64,000 bases of DNA from Sphingobacteriaceae bacterium (GTDB taxonomy: Bacteria > Bacteroidota > Bacteroidia > Sphingobacteriales > Sphingobacteriaceae): positions 248,001-312,000 of the forward strand of contig JAGIAD010000028.1 of assembly GCA_017745075.1 (NCBI GenBank), in the 5' to 3' direction. Of this stretch, positions 51,819 to 61,987 are shown piece after piece. The notes under the pieces are model-generated. The model searched no databases and was not told the DNA's origin. It saw only the letters and a program-made list of their open reading frames with translations. Within the stretch, counting starts at the first letter, position 1. Each line of letters begins with the position of its first letter. Position numbers and translations under genes: made by a program.

Positions 51819-53411
51819 CTAGTCTTTATAGTTCAGTGGTTTCTTTCTTTTTACCGGAATTTCCGGGTGCAATAACGTTTTTGAAGGATCGTAGTAATAG
51901 AGTCCGGCTTTGCTGTACAGTGCCAGATGCCCGGTTAAATTGACACTGAAAGTTTTAAAATCTTTTCTTTTCTGAGGCAACCAGGCTGCTTCGGCAAGGG
52001 CCGCTATCCTCGGAAAAAGCAGGAAATCCAGTCTGCGGTCATTATCTACCGTTTCTGTCCATAAATTGGCCTGGATCCCTAAAATGAGTGGTTCTTCCTG
52101 GGCGTTTTTGGCATATGAAGCTGCGTCGAACGAGTAAACCTGCTCAATGGGATTGTATAATTTATTCCATTTACGGCCATATTGATGTGTGCTATCCTGA
52201 ACAAAATCGAAATACAGGGGTAAGCGTGGACATAAAACAGTACTATAGCCCTTGCTTAATGCTGTACGCAATTGTTCTGGCTTTTCCTGTCGCCACCAGA
52301 ACATAAGGGTTTTATCTTTTGGGAGATCAGCATCAGCCATTTCATCCCAGAAAATGACTTTTGAGTGCAGCTGATATAATGAATCGGCCATGCGTTTTAT
52401 AAAATAGTGTTCTACCGCAGCATTGTCTTTCAGGTTTTCGCGCTGACGGAGTTTTAATATATCAGCATTGGTATTCCACTTTTCATTACCAAAACTCACT
52501 TCATCTCCTCCAAGGTGGATGATTCCGGCAGGAAAAAGAACGTTGGTTTCTTTTAAAATATTGGTGAGGTAAGTATATGTTTTCTCTAAACCAGGGTTAA
52601 AAGTAAATTCAGGGTGCCCTGCCGATCCACCACCCGAATATTCAGGATAGGCTTTATTGGCTGCAGTCGCATGTCCGGGCATATCAATTTCAGGAATAAC
52701 CTGGATATAACGTTCGGCAGCGTAAGCAATAATCTCTTTAATATCAGCCTGGGTATAAAACTGTGCAGGCAAATCGGGATTCAGGTAATCGCCAATACCA
52801 CCAATAAGCGTCAGATTGGGATATTTCTTAATTTCTAAACGCCAGGCAGGCTCATCGGTTAAGTGCCAGTGAAAAACGTTGAGTTTATAAAAGGCCATCC
52901 AGTTTAAAATAGATTTTACCTTTTCTTTACCAAAAAAGTGTCTCGATTCATCCAGCATAAAACCACGCCAGCCATAGGCCGGGGCATCGCTTATTTCTGC
53001 AGCCGGAAGCTGATTGTTTTTACTGGCGAGGGCAAGTTGCAGCATTGAAATCATACCATAAAAAATTCCTTGCCGGTCATTTGCCGAAATGATCACCTGG
53101 TCTGGTTTAATACTGACCTGGTAGGCATTTGAATCGTTTTTTTTCTTTGCAGGTTTTAACACCAGCAATATATTTGCAGGACCTTCTTTTTGTTGAATGG
53201 TAATACCCTTCTGGCTCAACAGTTCGTGCTGAAAGTAATAGGCTGCAGTTTTTAACTGAGCGTTGTTATAACCAATGGTAACCTTGTTATCCAGGGTGAA
53301 AAAGCCCTTCCCTGCAACAAAACTTACCGGCATGGGAATAATGGCAGCGGGTGGTTGTGCATGCGCAAAACCATAAACAAACAATATAGATAATATATAT
53401 ATAAACCTCAT
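51819..53411 (-). CDS. GH20 beta-N-acetylhexosaminidase
   Basis: GH20 enzymes release terminal beta-linked GlcNAc or GalNAc by substrate-assisted catalysis. The 530-residue protein has a signal peptide (ending FAHAQPP), a GH20b-type N-terminal domain, and the catalytic barrel. The barrel starts at YGWRGFMLDESRHFFG near 147, with the FHWHLTDEPAWR stretch near 180 and the Asp-Glu catalytic pair in LGGDEVSFG near 300. The start codon overlaps the upstream GH29 stop by one base (TAATG). A short C-terminal Lys-rich tail follows. Confidence 0.95.
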   Translation of the reverse strand: MRFIYILSILFVYGFAHAQPPAAIIPMPVSFVAGKGFFTLDNKVTIGYNNAQLKTAAYYFQHELLSQKGITIQQKEGPANILLVLKPAKKKNDSNAYQVSIKPDQVIISANDRQGIFYGMISMLQLALASKNNQLPAAEISDAPAYGWRGFMLDESRHFFGKEKVKSILNWMAFYKLNVFHWHLTDEPAWRLEIKKYPNLTLIGGIGDYLNPDLPAQFYTQADIKEIIAYAAERYIQVIPEIDMPGHATAANKAYPEYSGGGSAGHPEFTFNPGLEKTYTYLTNILKETNVLFPAGIIHLGGDEVSFGNEKWNTNADILKLRQRENLKDNAAVEHYFIKRMADSLYQLHSKVIFWDEMADADLPKDKTLMFWWRQEKPEQLRTALSKGYSTVLCPRLPLYFDFVQDSTHQYGRKWNKLYNPIEQVYSFDAASYAKNAQEEPLILGIQANLWTETVDNDRRLDFLLFPRIAALAEAAWLPQKRKDFKTFSVNLTGHLALYSKAGLYYYDPSKTLLHPEIPVKRKKPLNYKD

Positions 53412-54808
53412 TAACTGGTTGTTATTTTTAAAATATAAACAGGGATTTGATTTCCTTTTTTAAAATCTACCGGTAAGTTTAAATCCAGTTCCTGGTCGTT
53501 TATCTTCCATCGAACCTGGTTCCTGTTACCCAATAATTTAATATTTTTAATACTTAAGTTATTTTTATTGATCTGTTTGAGCTTTACACTTGTTGATGGC
53601 CAGCTCCTTAAAAAAACATATACTGTTTTATTTTTGGCAGTATAATATATATCGGGTACAATACTTTTGGGTGTACCATCAAAAACAGCATCTTTAATGG
53701 CACTTTTACTTTCTTCGATACTGATATTGTCTTTTATTTGGGTGGTATTTTCTTTTACCGATAGCCAGGGATGACTATTGTAAATGGCCTCATGGTTTAT
53801 CTCCATCCATTTACCAAGTTCTTTTAGTCTGCCGGTAGCCCAATCAGGGAATGTACCATCGCCTTTTGGTCCCACGTTTAATAAAAAGTTACCGCCATTG
53901 GCCACTACTTCTACCAGATGGCGGGCCAATACTTCGGGCGATTTCCAAAGGCTATCGTGACGATTATATCCCCAGTTCTGTCCGATGGTTAAGCATGATT
54001 CCCATGCTTGTTTTGACGACGGGGTTAATGATTGTTCTGAAATGGAAAAATCGCCATATCCATTCCCGATCCTATTGTTTACAAGGCAATTTGGCTGCAG
54101 TTTTTTAACCAAAGCTTTAAGTTCGGCACTTTCTTTTTTACTGATCAGTTCGGGGGTGTCGAACCACAGCACACCAATTGGGCCGTAATGGGTTAAAAGT
54201 TCAGTTACCTGTGGTTTAACCTTCCTTTCGAAATAGCGGTTAAAAACCTTTGCATCTTCATTGGGGTAATCCCAGGTATTGCTTCTGCCCGCTTTTACGG
54301 GCCAGTTGGTAGGTACATCAGGGTCTTGCCAATCTCTGCCCAAAGAGTAATAAAGGCAAAGGGTAATCTGATATTTTTTACAGGCTTTAGCGAGTTCTGC
54401 TATAGGATCGCGTTTAAAGGGACTTCTTTTTACAATATTATAATCGCTACTGGCCGAATTGTACATGGCAAACCCATCGTGATGTTTGGCTGTAAAAACG
54501 ATATATTTCATACCGGTTTCTTTGGCCTGTTTTACCCATTTATCGGCATCAAAATCAACAGGGTTAAACTGGCTGGCAATACTTCCGTATTCTTGTACGG
54601 GTATGCGCTCATAAAGCATAAAATGCTCTCCGCCTTTTACTTTATGGCCTTTCCAGTCGCCTGCAGTCTGGGCATACAATCCCCAGTGCAGAAACAAGCC
54701 TAATTTCTCTTCCCTAAACTTTTTCAATGCATCATTTTGTACTGTCTGCCCAAATAACAACCGGGCAAACAGTACAAAAAACAGACTAAAAAAAAGCGGT
54801 TTTCTCAT
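53411..54808 (-). CDS. GH29 alpha-L-fucosidase, PUL enzyme A
   Basis: The 465-residue exported fucosidase is the first of the trio, with signal peptide MRKPLFFSLFFVLFARLLFG. It has FLHWGLYAQTAGDWKG near 39, TAKHHDGFAMYNSA near 110, and LWFDTPEL near 218 with the probable nucleophile. It ends one base into the GH20 start codon, so translation is coupled. It starts 51 bp after the metalloprotease gene. The three GH29 proteins of this window are distinct paralogues, not recent duplicates. Confidence 0.94.
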   Translation of the reverse strand: MRKPLFFSLFFVLFARLLFGQTVQNDALKKFREEKLGLFLHWGLYAQTAGDWKGHKVKGGEHFMLYERIPVQEYGSIASQFNPVDFDADKWVKQAKETGMKYIVFTAKHHDGFAMYNSASSDYNIVKRSPFKRDPIAELAKACKKYQITLCLYYSLGRDWQDPDVPTNWPVKAGRSNTWDYPNEDAKVFNRYFERKVKPQVTELLTHYGPIGVLWFDTPELISKKESAELKALVKKLQPNCLVNNRIGNGYGDFSISEQSLTPSSKQAWESCLTIGQNWGYNRHDSLWKSPEVLARHLVEVVANGGNFLLNVGPKGDGTFPDWATGRLKELGKWMEINHEAIYNSHPWLSVKENTTQIKDNISIEESKSAIKDAVFDGTPKSIVPDIYYTAKNKTVYVFLRSWPSTSVKLKQINKNNLSIKNIKLLGNRNQVRWKINDQELDLNLPVDFKKGNQIPVYILKITTS

Positions 54809-54859
54809 TTTTGATTATGGTTTGAAACGTTTATTATCAAGTCTGTTTAAATATAATGA

Positions 54860-56296
54860 TTATAGGGCAATCACTTTTATAGATGATGCCTTATCGTTAA
54901 AAGTAGAAAGATATGAGCTCGAAGAAGTTAATTCAATGCTGCTTCCGGTAAAGTTATCTCCATCATACAGAATTACTTTCACTCCCAAACCTACATTAAC
55001 AGATGAAACATCGTTGTTGCTGATGCCACGGCTGATCAGATCGGCAGTTGTATACTGGCCTACCGGTAAGGATACCCCATAACCACCGTAACTTGCATTT
55101 TGGCAAAATTTAGCCGAACCGTTTGCGCCGATCTGCGGTACACCGTTCAAAAAGGAGAAGGTATAGGTTTGAGTAATTACGTTTCCATTTTTAAGTAAAA
55201 GTTTGGCCTTTAACTCATAAGGTTCATTGTTTTTATAATAAAGTTCGCTCAATGGAATGCTTCCGGTTATAGTATTCCCTGTTCCCGGCGTAAACCTCCA
55301 GGTAACAGCATTATAATCTTTGTTCACCCCTGTTCCTTCATTGTTTACATTAGGATCCATGTAAACCAAAATATCAGAAACGTCCTTGTTGCTTGTAAAA
55401 CTACCCGATAAGTTGAAGGCCTGGGTTGTGCTGTTGAAAGTGGCATTGGCATTAATGGTAGTTGTAGCACTTTCGTAAGGGATTTCTATCGGTAAAGGGT
55501 TTTGAAAAACCTCGTTACGGTTTAAAATGGCAGCATCAACCTCGGTTAAAAAGGTAGGCTGACCTTTGCTAAAACTTACGTTTCCTGATCCCATTAAAGA
55601 TGTACCCAAGGTAGGTTCTTCTGAAGCATATTTTGCATGATCGTGCGGAAGATTTAAACCATGACCAAGTTCGTGCAGCATTCCACCCAGATAATTAGAG
55701 TTGGGGTTAGGAATTTTATCAACCGCCATATTAGCATTATCCAGTGCAAAGCAATTTTTACCTAAGCCATAAAATGGTTGTCCGCCACCATCGGTTCTTT
55801 GTGGCAATAGAATAAGCATGTGTGAAGAATTGGAAAATTCTGATGGATGTGTTGTTTTGTAAGCATTTATCTCATTTAGGATCTTACTTCCAGATATGCT
55901 CGAATCATAAGGATAATCTGCCTGTGGTCCTGCGGCAGGAATCTCTATAAATTTAATGAGGTTGGTAGAATCCTCCCTGGCTAAGCCTAAATATTTGTCG
56001 TACCCGTACCTCAACATTTCGGTATGGAACCAGTTTTGAAAATGCGTAAATAACGCTGTTAATCTGGTTTTGTAGTCAGGAAGTGCGGGGTTATCGGTAG
56101 GCACAAACATCACAATGTTGAGGTTTTTGGTGTTGGTTACAAAGCCCGGTGTGGTGGTTGAACTAAGTGCTGATTTAGGTAATTTTGCCTGGTCGGTTTC
56201 TGGTTCTGAAACCGGGGCTTTTTTACAGCTACTCATTAAAATGCCGCTCGAAATCGTTAAGAGCAGGGCAAAACAAAGTTGTTTTTTGTTTTTCAT
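54860..56296 (-). CDS. Metzincin-type lipoprotein peptidase with crystallin-like tail
   Basis: The 478-residue product has a lipoprotein signal (GILMSSCKK, lipid-anchored at Cys24). The zinc site HELGHGLNLPHD (HExxHxxGxxHD-type) is near 207-218, typical of metzincin metallopeptidases, with MGSGN downstream near 235 as a possible Met-turn. A beta-rich domain follows from about 275. The last 85 residues (GGYGVSLPVGQYT, VGLGVKVILYDGDNFTG) match the beta/gamma-crystallin pattern. It lies in the PUL between SusD-side genes and the exoglycosidases. A role in cutting glycoprotein backbones is likely, but the precise peptidase family is not certain. Confidence 0.82.
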   Translation of the reverse strand: MKNKKQLCFALLLTISSGILMSSCKKAPVSEPETDQAKLPKSALSSTTTPGFVTNTKNLNIVMFVPTDNPALPDYKTRLTALFTHFQNWFHTEMLRYGYDKYLGLAREDSTNLIKFIEIPAAGPQADYPYDSSISGSKILNEINAYKTTHPSEFSNSSHMLILLPQRTDGGGQPFYGLGKNCFALDNANMAVDKIPNPNSNYLGGMLHELGHGLNLPHDHAKYASEEPTLGTSLMGSGNVSFSKGQPTFLTEVDAAILNRNEVFQNPLPIEIPYESATTTINANATFNSTTQAFNLSGSFTSNKDVSDILVYMDPNVNNEGTGVNKDYNAVTWRFTPGTGNTITGSIPLSELYYKNNEPYELKAKLLLKNGNVITQTYTFSFLNGVPQIGANGSAKFCQNASYGGYGVSLPVGQYTTADLISRGISNNDVSSVNVGLGVKVILYDGDNFTGSSIELTSSSSYLSTFNDKASSIKVIAL

Positions 56297-56339
56297 TGTT
56301 AGTGGTTTAAAGGTTAATTGTTTTGTTAGTTTAGTGGTT

Positions 56340-56440
56340 AATTAATCATTTGTTCATTGGTTCAATGGTTGATAACCAAATTGTTTATAGTGGTTATTAA
56401 ATCTTAACTTTCTTGACTTCTTAAGCGGCGTCTTATGTTT
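56340..56440 (-). repeat. Inverted copy of 'CGATCGCTATAA' repeat family
   Basis: Read on the minus strand this gives AAGAAAGTTAAGATTTAATAACCACTATAAACAATTTGG and TTATCAACCATTGAACCAATGAAC, the same word order as the copies at 9881 and 47080. It lies between the protease and small secreted gene of the PUL. Confidence 0.55.
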
Positions 56441-56474
56441 GTGGTTCGTAACATTTCGGTCAAAGCCTGCTTTA

Positions 56475-56867
56475 TTAAAAATATTCGCCTATAGTGTAAG
56501 CTCCGCGCTCAGGGTCAGTTCCATCAAAACCGGTTTGTGCCGTTAAAGACACGCTGTAGCGTTTATAGCTCTGCGATGGAATATCGAATATGATAAATGA
56601 ACCATAAACTTCGTAGGCTGATAATGAGCAACCACCGTAAGTGCTATCAATAGTAACATAAGCGTTATTGACGGTGTTACTTGGATCTTCAATTAATACT
56701 GATTGGGCTCCAGTTGTCGGATTTAGTGTCACTGTTACATAGTATTGCGACTGATCGTAAGCAGTGGTTAAAATTTGTGCAGGTGGCTGTACGCATTGTG
56801 CATTTACCGAACTGCAGATAGCAAAGAAGCTTAAAAATAAGGATAAGATTAGAATAGATTTTTTCAT
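56475..56867 (-). CDS. Small secreted beta-rich protein of the PUL
   Basis: The 130-residue product starts MKKSILILSLFLSFF with a signal peptide ending near SVNAQ. The mature part of about 106 residues is strand-rich, with two Cys (about 26 and 81) that could pair, and many Thr, Ser and Tyr. I do not recognise the family. The ATG at 56867 is preferred to one 20 codons upstream that adds a hydrophilic tail. It lies just downstream of SusD, where surface glycan-binding proteins often sit, but that role is a guess. Confidence 0.65.
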   Translation of the reverse strand: MKKSILILSLFLSFFAICSSVNAQCVQPPAQILTTAYDQSQYYVTVTLNPTTGAQSVLIEDPSNTVNNAYVTIDSTYGGCSLSAYEVYGSFIIFDIPSQSYKRYSVSLTAQTGFDGTDPERGAYTIGEYF

Positions 56868-57010
56868 AATACAATTGTTTAAAGAGTTATTTTTTTGAAG
56901 ATATTTTGATGGTAATTTAGCATCCATGCTTTTACTTTCTAGTTGGTAGTGATTGTTGGCTGATAGCCATAAGTTGGATAACTTTTAAGGTTTATAATTA
57001 ATTTAATTAA

Positions 57011-58834
57011 TTACCAGCCTGGATTTTGAACCAATAAGCCTTTAGATTTTAAAACCTCACTCAATGGAATCGGCACAAAGTACATGGCAGGTGCTATGAA
57101 ATTCATTGACAAGACATTCTCATAGGTATAAGCAAAAGGATAGGCACTACCTGCTGCATTTTGCCTCGCCTTGGCCAGTAATAAGTTGCCTTTTTCTGTA
57201 ACTTCTGCCGTTTTCCATCTGCGCGTATCGTAATACCAATGGCCTTCACCATAAAACTCTACACGATATTCGTTCCTGATCAATGTTCTTAGCTGGTCTT
57301 GTGTTACTCCTGCAGGAATGCCATAGCGATTATCTGGTCCAGCTGTAATACCAGCCCTGTCTCTGATTTTATTTACTTCTACTACGGCTTCTTCTACTCT
57401 TCCCACTTCATTCAAAGCTTCTGCATAGCCCAATACCATTTCGGCCAGACGCATCATGGGTAAGGCTCTTGCAACGGTTAAACTGGCAAATGGTACGCGA
57501 TCATTACACATTTTACGGGTATAATAACCAGTTTTGGTGTGGTAAGGTTGTATACCATCGCCTACCGGATTGTTATTTGCATCGGTATAAATATTGATCG
57601 TGGTTAAGGCCGTTGTAGACCTGCTGGTCATGGTAGCCTGATTGTAAATAATAGAATTATAAAACCTTGGATCGCGGTTTTTGTAAGGATCTAAGATATT
57701 AAATCCTGACGAAGCATCACTGATCAACTTTCCATTTGCCATTCCAAATGCATCCACAACATTCTGACTGGGATTCATAGAGGTGGTACTTCCAGCTCCC
57801 CTGGCCGTGATAGACCATGGAAAAAACGGGCGTTCTAGTCCTCCATTGGTATCAGAAGCATTAGCTGCAGCAAGGGCCAGGTTATAAACGAAAATAAACT
57901 CACTTGTTTTTCTTCCGCTTGTAAATAATTTAAAAAAGCCATCACCCGCTTTGGTTGCATTATCTACAATCAATGCATATTCTGGTAAGTCCATCACCGC
58001 TTTACAAGCATCAGCAGCCTTTTGCCATAAGGCGGCATTATAATTAGCAGAATAACATATAAATGGAATTACTGTTGCATCAGTACTCACCGGACTGCCA
58101 TTAAATAAAGTGCTTGCAGCGGTTACGAACAGCCGGGCTTTATAGGCCTTACAAGCCCCTGAAGTGGCTCTACCATAATTAATGGCCTCCAATGTAATGG
58201 CACTTGGCAAATCAAGCGCTGCTTTATCGTACTCTGCAGCAATGTAATCTACGCATTCCTTATAAGTATTACGTTTATAATCGTAAGTTGGAAAATCATC
58301 GCTTACATTATCACCCACCAATTGTACACCACCATAATACCTTACAAGCATCTGATAATAAAATGCCCTTAAAAACCTGGCTTCAGCAATCAAAACCTTT
58401 TTCCTCGGTGCCGAAATAGGTGAATTTGGAACATTGGTCATAAATTTATTTGCTGCCCTGATTTTCTTGTACATCAAAGTCCACATGGCTAGCAAGGGGT
58501 GACTTGAACTGGTTGATGTACCCTTTAAAAAAGCGTCTTGTCCTGAAAAACCGCTTGCAGCGTTAGATGTTAGGGTTTCGAAGGCATCGTTCCAGTCACT
58601 AGAACCTGGACCAGCTCCTGAGAAACCGCCAATCGTATTACGGTAAGGATGAATATCCAACCCAGTGTTCCAATAAATGTTATTGAGGAAATTAAAGGTC
58701 ATTGTACTATCAGCAAATACATTTTCTTCCGAAAGCACTTCTACCTGCGAATCCAGGAAACCGCCTTTTTTGCAGGAGAACAACAACATCCCGAGTAATG
58801 CTGCCAGTGCGATTGTAAATATTTTAGTTTTCAT
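57011..58834 (-). CDS. SusD-like outer-membrane glycan-binding lipoprotein (pair 2)
   Basis: The SusD/RagB lipoprotein binds oligosaccharide and caps its SusC partner for import. The 607-residue protein has a lipobox with Cys21 (LLFSCKKGG). The N-terminal SusD-like helical domain holds ADSTMTFNFLNNIYW near 41 and AEARFLRAFYYQMLVRYYGGV near 150, and the RagB C-terminal domain has IRNEYRVEFYGEGHWYYDTRRW near 515. It lies 11 bp after its SusC partner, on the extracellular face of the outer membrane. Confidence 0.96.
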   Translation of the reverse strand: MKTKIFTIALAALLGMLLFSCKKGGFLDSQVEVLSEENVFADSTMTFNFLNNIYWNTGLDIHPYRNTIGGFSGAGPGSSDWNDAFETLTSNAASGFSGQDAFLKGTSTSSSHPLLAMWTLMYKKIRAANKFMTNVPNSPISAPRKKVLIAEARFLRAFYYQMLVRYYGGVQLVGDNVSDDFPTYDYKRNTYKECVDYIAAEYDKAALDLPSAITLEAINYGRATSGACKAYKARLFVTAASTLFNGSPVSTDATVIPFICYSANYNAALWQKAADACKAVMDLPEYALIVDNATKAGDGFFKLFTSGRKTSEFIFVYNLALAAANASDTNGGLERPFFPWSITARGAGSTTSMNPSQNVVDAFGMANGKLISDASSGFNILDPYKNRDPRFYNSIIYNQATMTSRSTTALTTINIYTDANNNPVGDGIQPYHTKTGYYTRKMCNDRVPFASLTVARALPMMRLAEMVLGYAEALNEVGRVEEAVVEVNKIRDRAGITAGPDNRYGIPAGVTQDQLRTLIRNEYRVEFYGEGHWYYDTRRWKTAEVTEKGNLLLAKARQNAAGSAYPFAYTYENVLSMNFIAPAMYFVPIPLSEVLKSKGLLVQNPGW

Positions 58835-58845
58835 ATCTTTTAAAT

Positions 58846-61800
58846 TTATAGTCCAAATTGTATCCCGAAATTCAATACACGTTGTTGAGGATATTCACCT
58901 GCCGATGCAGTTAATGCTGATTCAGGATCGATAAATGATGGAATTTTAGTATAAACGATTCCCATATTATAACCATTGGCATAAACACGGATATTGTTTA
59001 CATGTAGTTTCCTGGCAAAAGAGGAAGGAATCCTATATCCAATTTCAAAATTCTTCCACCTGATATAATCGCCCTGAACATACCAGAACGTAGACCAGTA
59101 ATTCCCTGAACCATCAAAACCATTTTGTGCACTGCCTGAAAGTTCTGGAAATGAAGCCGAACCTGCTGTTACCGGTGTCCATCTACCCAGGTTCCATGGA
59201 ACTGAAACACGGTCTGGGCGAGCATATGCCAATGCTCCTCTGTTCATATTAATAATGTAGTCGAATGAACCCTGAAACAGTGTCGAAACATCAAAGCCTT
59301 TATAAGAAAATCCGAAACTTAAACCTCCCGTATAATTTGGATTATTATTACCGATGTATTGCTTGTCGTTCGCGTCAATTATACCATCACCGGTTAAATC
59401 TTTATATTTTATTGATCCCAACTGTAGGGTAGATAATGGAACCGAAGCCGCTAAACGGGGTGCATTGTATAAATCTGATAAACTTTCATAATAGCCATCA
59501 GCAGTATATTGAAAAACAGCTCCTACCGGTTTACCTGTTAAAGCCAATCCATCATAAAGGTAAGCTGGCTCATCTCTGTACAATACCTTATTTTTTGCGT
59601 AAGTAACATTTCCATTTACGAAAAATTCAAAATTGGCTCCGATTTTATCGCGATAAGTTAAATCGATTTCGTATCCGGTATTATGTACGCGTCCTAAATT
59701 ATAAGGAGGTAATGTTGCACCAAAAGAAGCCGGCACCAAACCTGGTGTGGTAAAAATATCTTTAGTTGTTTTATTAAAATAATCCAAAGTTAAAGACAGT
59801 TTACTTCCGAAAAATTTAGCATCCAAACCAACATCCAGATCATTCACAGTCATCCATTTTACGTTTTGGTTAGAAAGGGTCGGCTCAACAATACCAGAGT
59901 AAGATTGTGGCGTTTCACCAAAAACAATACCGCTCGCACCGGTAGAATAGCTTTTTTGGTAAATTAAACTTGAGACACCAATGTTGTCATTCCCGGTTAT
60001 ACCATAAGAAGCCCTGAGTTTTAAGAAGCTGATAAACTTTAAATTATCCTTAACAAACTTTTCTTCACTGATGTTCCACCCGATACTCGCGGCAGGGAAC
60101 CAGGCAAAACGGTTATTTTCGTTAAACCTGTCCGATCCGTTGTATGCCGCAGTTAAATCCAGCAGGTACTTTTGTTTGTAGGCATAGCTGGCCTTACCGG
60201 TAAAACCTTGTATATTGTATGGATCGATCAAAACAACCGTGCTTGCACCCACGGGTAAAATATTGGTACGTGTTTGGTTAATCAATGCCACAGCGCTCAC
60301 ATTATGATCCCCAAAGCTACGGTTGTAATTCAACCCTCCACGTACAGTAGTTGTGCGTCTTGTATTGTTAAAAGCGGTACTCCTGCTTAAAACGCCCATC
60401 CGGTAGAGGTTTGGTGTAGTTGGATTGTATTTCTGTGTAGCAGGATCGTAACTATATGCCAAAATTTCGCTTGATGCACGTGTTAGGTTTCGGGTAAAAC
60501 TATAATCTCCTGTGTAAGACACCAGCAAGTTGGCTGATAATCCTGGCGTAACCATATCTAATAATTGATTAGCACTCGTGGCTGCCGCGATATTGTTATT
60601 ATAACTGCGGTTGTAACCCGAATACATTAAGTTTGCTACCGGATTCGGTTTGGTTCCGGTTGAGGCAGAGCTGGCGATTAAACCATTTGGCCAGTATATC
60701 GGGTAGAGGAATGAAGAAAGTTCGCCGTTCCATAAATATTGAAATATGGTACCACCATTGTTCCATGGTTTATCGTTAGGCTCATTGGTTACGCCAAATT
60801 TTCCCGACAGATCAATTTTAATCTTTAAATTTTTGTTGGGAGTAATATCAACATTCGACCTGAAATTATACCTGTTGTATAAATAGTTGGAGTTATATCC
60901 CTGACCTTCGGAAAAATCTTTAAATAAACCACCCTGGTATAAGTAACCGAGGTTGACAAAATACTTTACCTTTTCGGTACCGCCCGATATGTCGAAATTT
61001 ACCCTATTCTGTAAACTCACTTTTTTAATCACTTCGTCCCACCAGTTCACATTTGGATGATTATAAGGATCATCGTTTGTAAGGTAATGCTGCAGGTTAT
61101 CCCCTGAAAAGAAGTTTGGATATAAGGTAGCTGGATTGTTATACAGGCCTGCTAAACGCTCGCGAAATAAGTTTAAGGTGGTATAACCAGAATTGACCAC
61201 CGGACGCTGGGTAGGCATCTGAAGCCCACTTTCGTTTTTTATGTTCAAGGCTGGCTTGCCGCTTTGCCCCCTCCTTGTAGTGATAATTACAACGCCATTT
61301 GCCCCCCTGATACCATATACCGCTGTGGTTGAAGCATCTTTTAGTATTGTTACACTTTCTACCTCATTATTATCGATAGAACTAATCTGATCAGCACTTA
61401 CTTCTACGTCATCAACAATTACCAATGGTGTGGTACCACCAGCATATGTACTGATGCCCCGTATCTGGAAAGCAGCACCATCATTACCTGGTTGCCCGCT
61501 ACGTTGCTGCGAAAAGAAACCCGGCAAACGACCTGCTAAACTGTTCTGTAAACTTGCTGATGGACTTTGACGGATTTTTTCACCGGAAATTGAACTTACT
61601 GCTCCTGTAACAGTGATCTTTTTAGCCGATTGTCCAACACCCAGAACCACCACGTCTTCTAAGCCCTTGGCATCATCCTTTAAAATAACATTGATGCTGG
61701 ATTTAGCCGAGACATTGATTTCCTGTGAGAGATAACCTACCGATTTAACAACGATAACCGCTTGGTTACCTCTTAATTTTAAAGTAAAATGCCCTTTTTC

Positions 61801-61971
61801 ATCGGTTGAAACACCATTGCTGGTAAACTCTTTCTCAAAAATAGTGGCTGCAGGAATTGGTCCATTGCCATCACCAACGGTTCCTGTTATTATTTTACCG
61901 GTTTGTGCGAAGGTCTTATTGCAAACCATAAGCGCGACAAACAAGATTATTGCTTTTATAATTTTTTTCAT
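58846..61971 (-). CDS. SusC-like TonB-dependent outer-membrane transporter (pair 2)
   Basis: This is a complete SusC/RagA transporter of 1041 residues. It has a signal peptide (ending TFAQT), a carboxypeptidase-D-like regulatory domain (about 28-105), a plug domain with the SusC hallmark LAGRLPGFFSQQRSG near 142 and VYGIRGANGVVIITTRRG near 210, and a beta-barrel to the C-terminal FGIQFGL. It imports oligosaccharides with TonB energy. It lies between two susD genes, 16 bp after the first and 11 bp before the second. Confidence 0.97.
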   Translation of the reverse strand: MKKIIKAIILFVALMVCNKTFAQTGKIITGTVGDGNGPIPAATIFEKEFTSNGVSTDEKGHFTLKLRGNQAVIVVKSVGYLSQEINVSAKSSINVILKDDAKGLEDVVVLGVGQSAKKITVTGAVSSISGEKIRQSPSASLQNSLAGRLPGFFSQQRSGQPGNDGAAFQIRGISTYAGGTTPLVIVDDVEVSADQISSIDNNEVESVTILKDASTTAVYGIRGANGVVIITTRRGQSGKPALNIKNESGLQMPTQRPVVNSGYTTLNLFRERLAGLYNNPATLYPNFFSGDNLQHYLTNDDPYNHPNVNWWDEVIKKVSLQNRVNFDISGGTEKVKYFVNLGYLYQGGLFKDFSEGQGYNSNYLYNRYNFRSNVDITPNKNLKIKIDLSGKFGVTNEPNDKPWNNGGTIFQYLWNGELSSFLYPIYWPNGLIASSASTGTKPNPVANLMYSGYNRSYNNNIAAATSANQLLDMVTPGLSANLLVSYTGDYSFTRNLTRASSEILAYSYDPATQKYNPTTPNLYRMGVLSRSTAFNNTRRTTTVRGGLNYNRSFGDHNVSAVALINQTRTNILPVGASTVVLIDPYNIQGFTGKASYAYKQKYLLDLTAAYNGSDRFNENNRFAWFPAASIGWNISEEKFVKDNLKFISFLKLRASYGITGNDNIGVSSLIYQKSYSTGASGIVFGETPQSYSGIVEPTLSNQNVKWMTVNDLDVGLDAKFFGSKLSLTLDYFNKTTKDIFTTPGLVPASFGATLPPYNLGRVHNTGYEIDLTYRDKIGANFEFFVNGNVTYAKNKVLYRDEPAYLYDGLALTGKPVGAVFQYTADGYYESLSDLYNAPRLAASVPLSTLQLGSIKYKDLTGDGIIDANDKQYIGNNNPNYTGGLSFGFSYKGFDVSTLFQGSFDYIINMNRGALAYARPDRVSVPWNLGRWTPVTAGSASFPELSGSAQNGFDGSGNYWSTFWYVQGDYIRWKNFEIGYRIPSSFARKLHVNNIRVYANGYNMGIVYTKIPSFIDPESALTASAGEYPQQRVLNFGIQFGL

Positions 61972-61987
61972 GTGCTTTGCGCTAATT

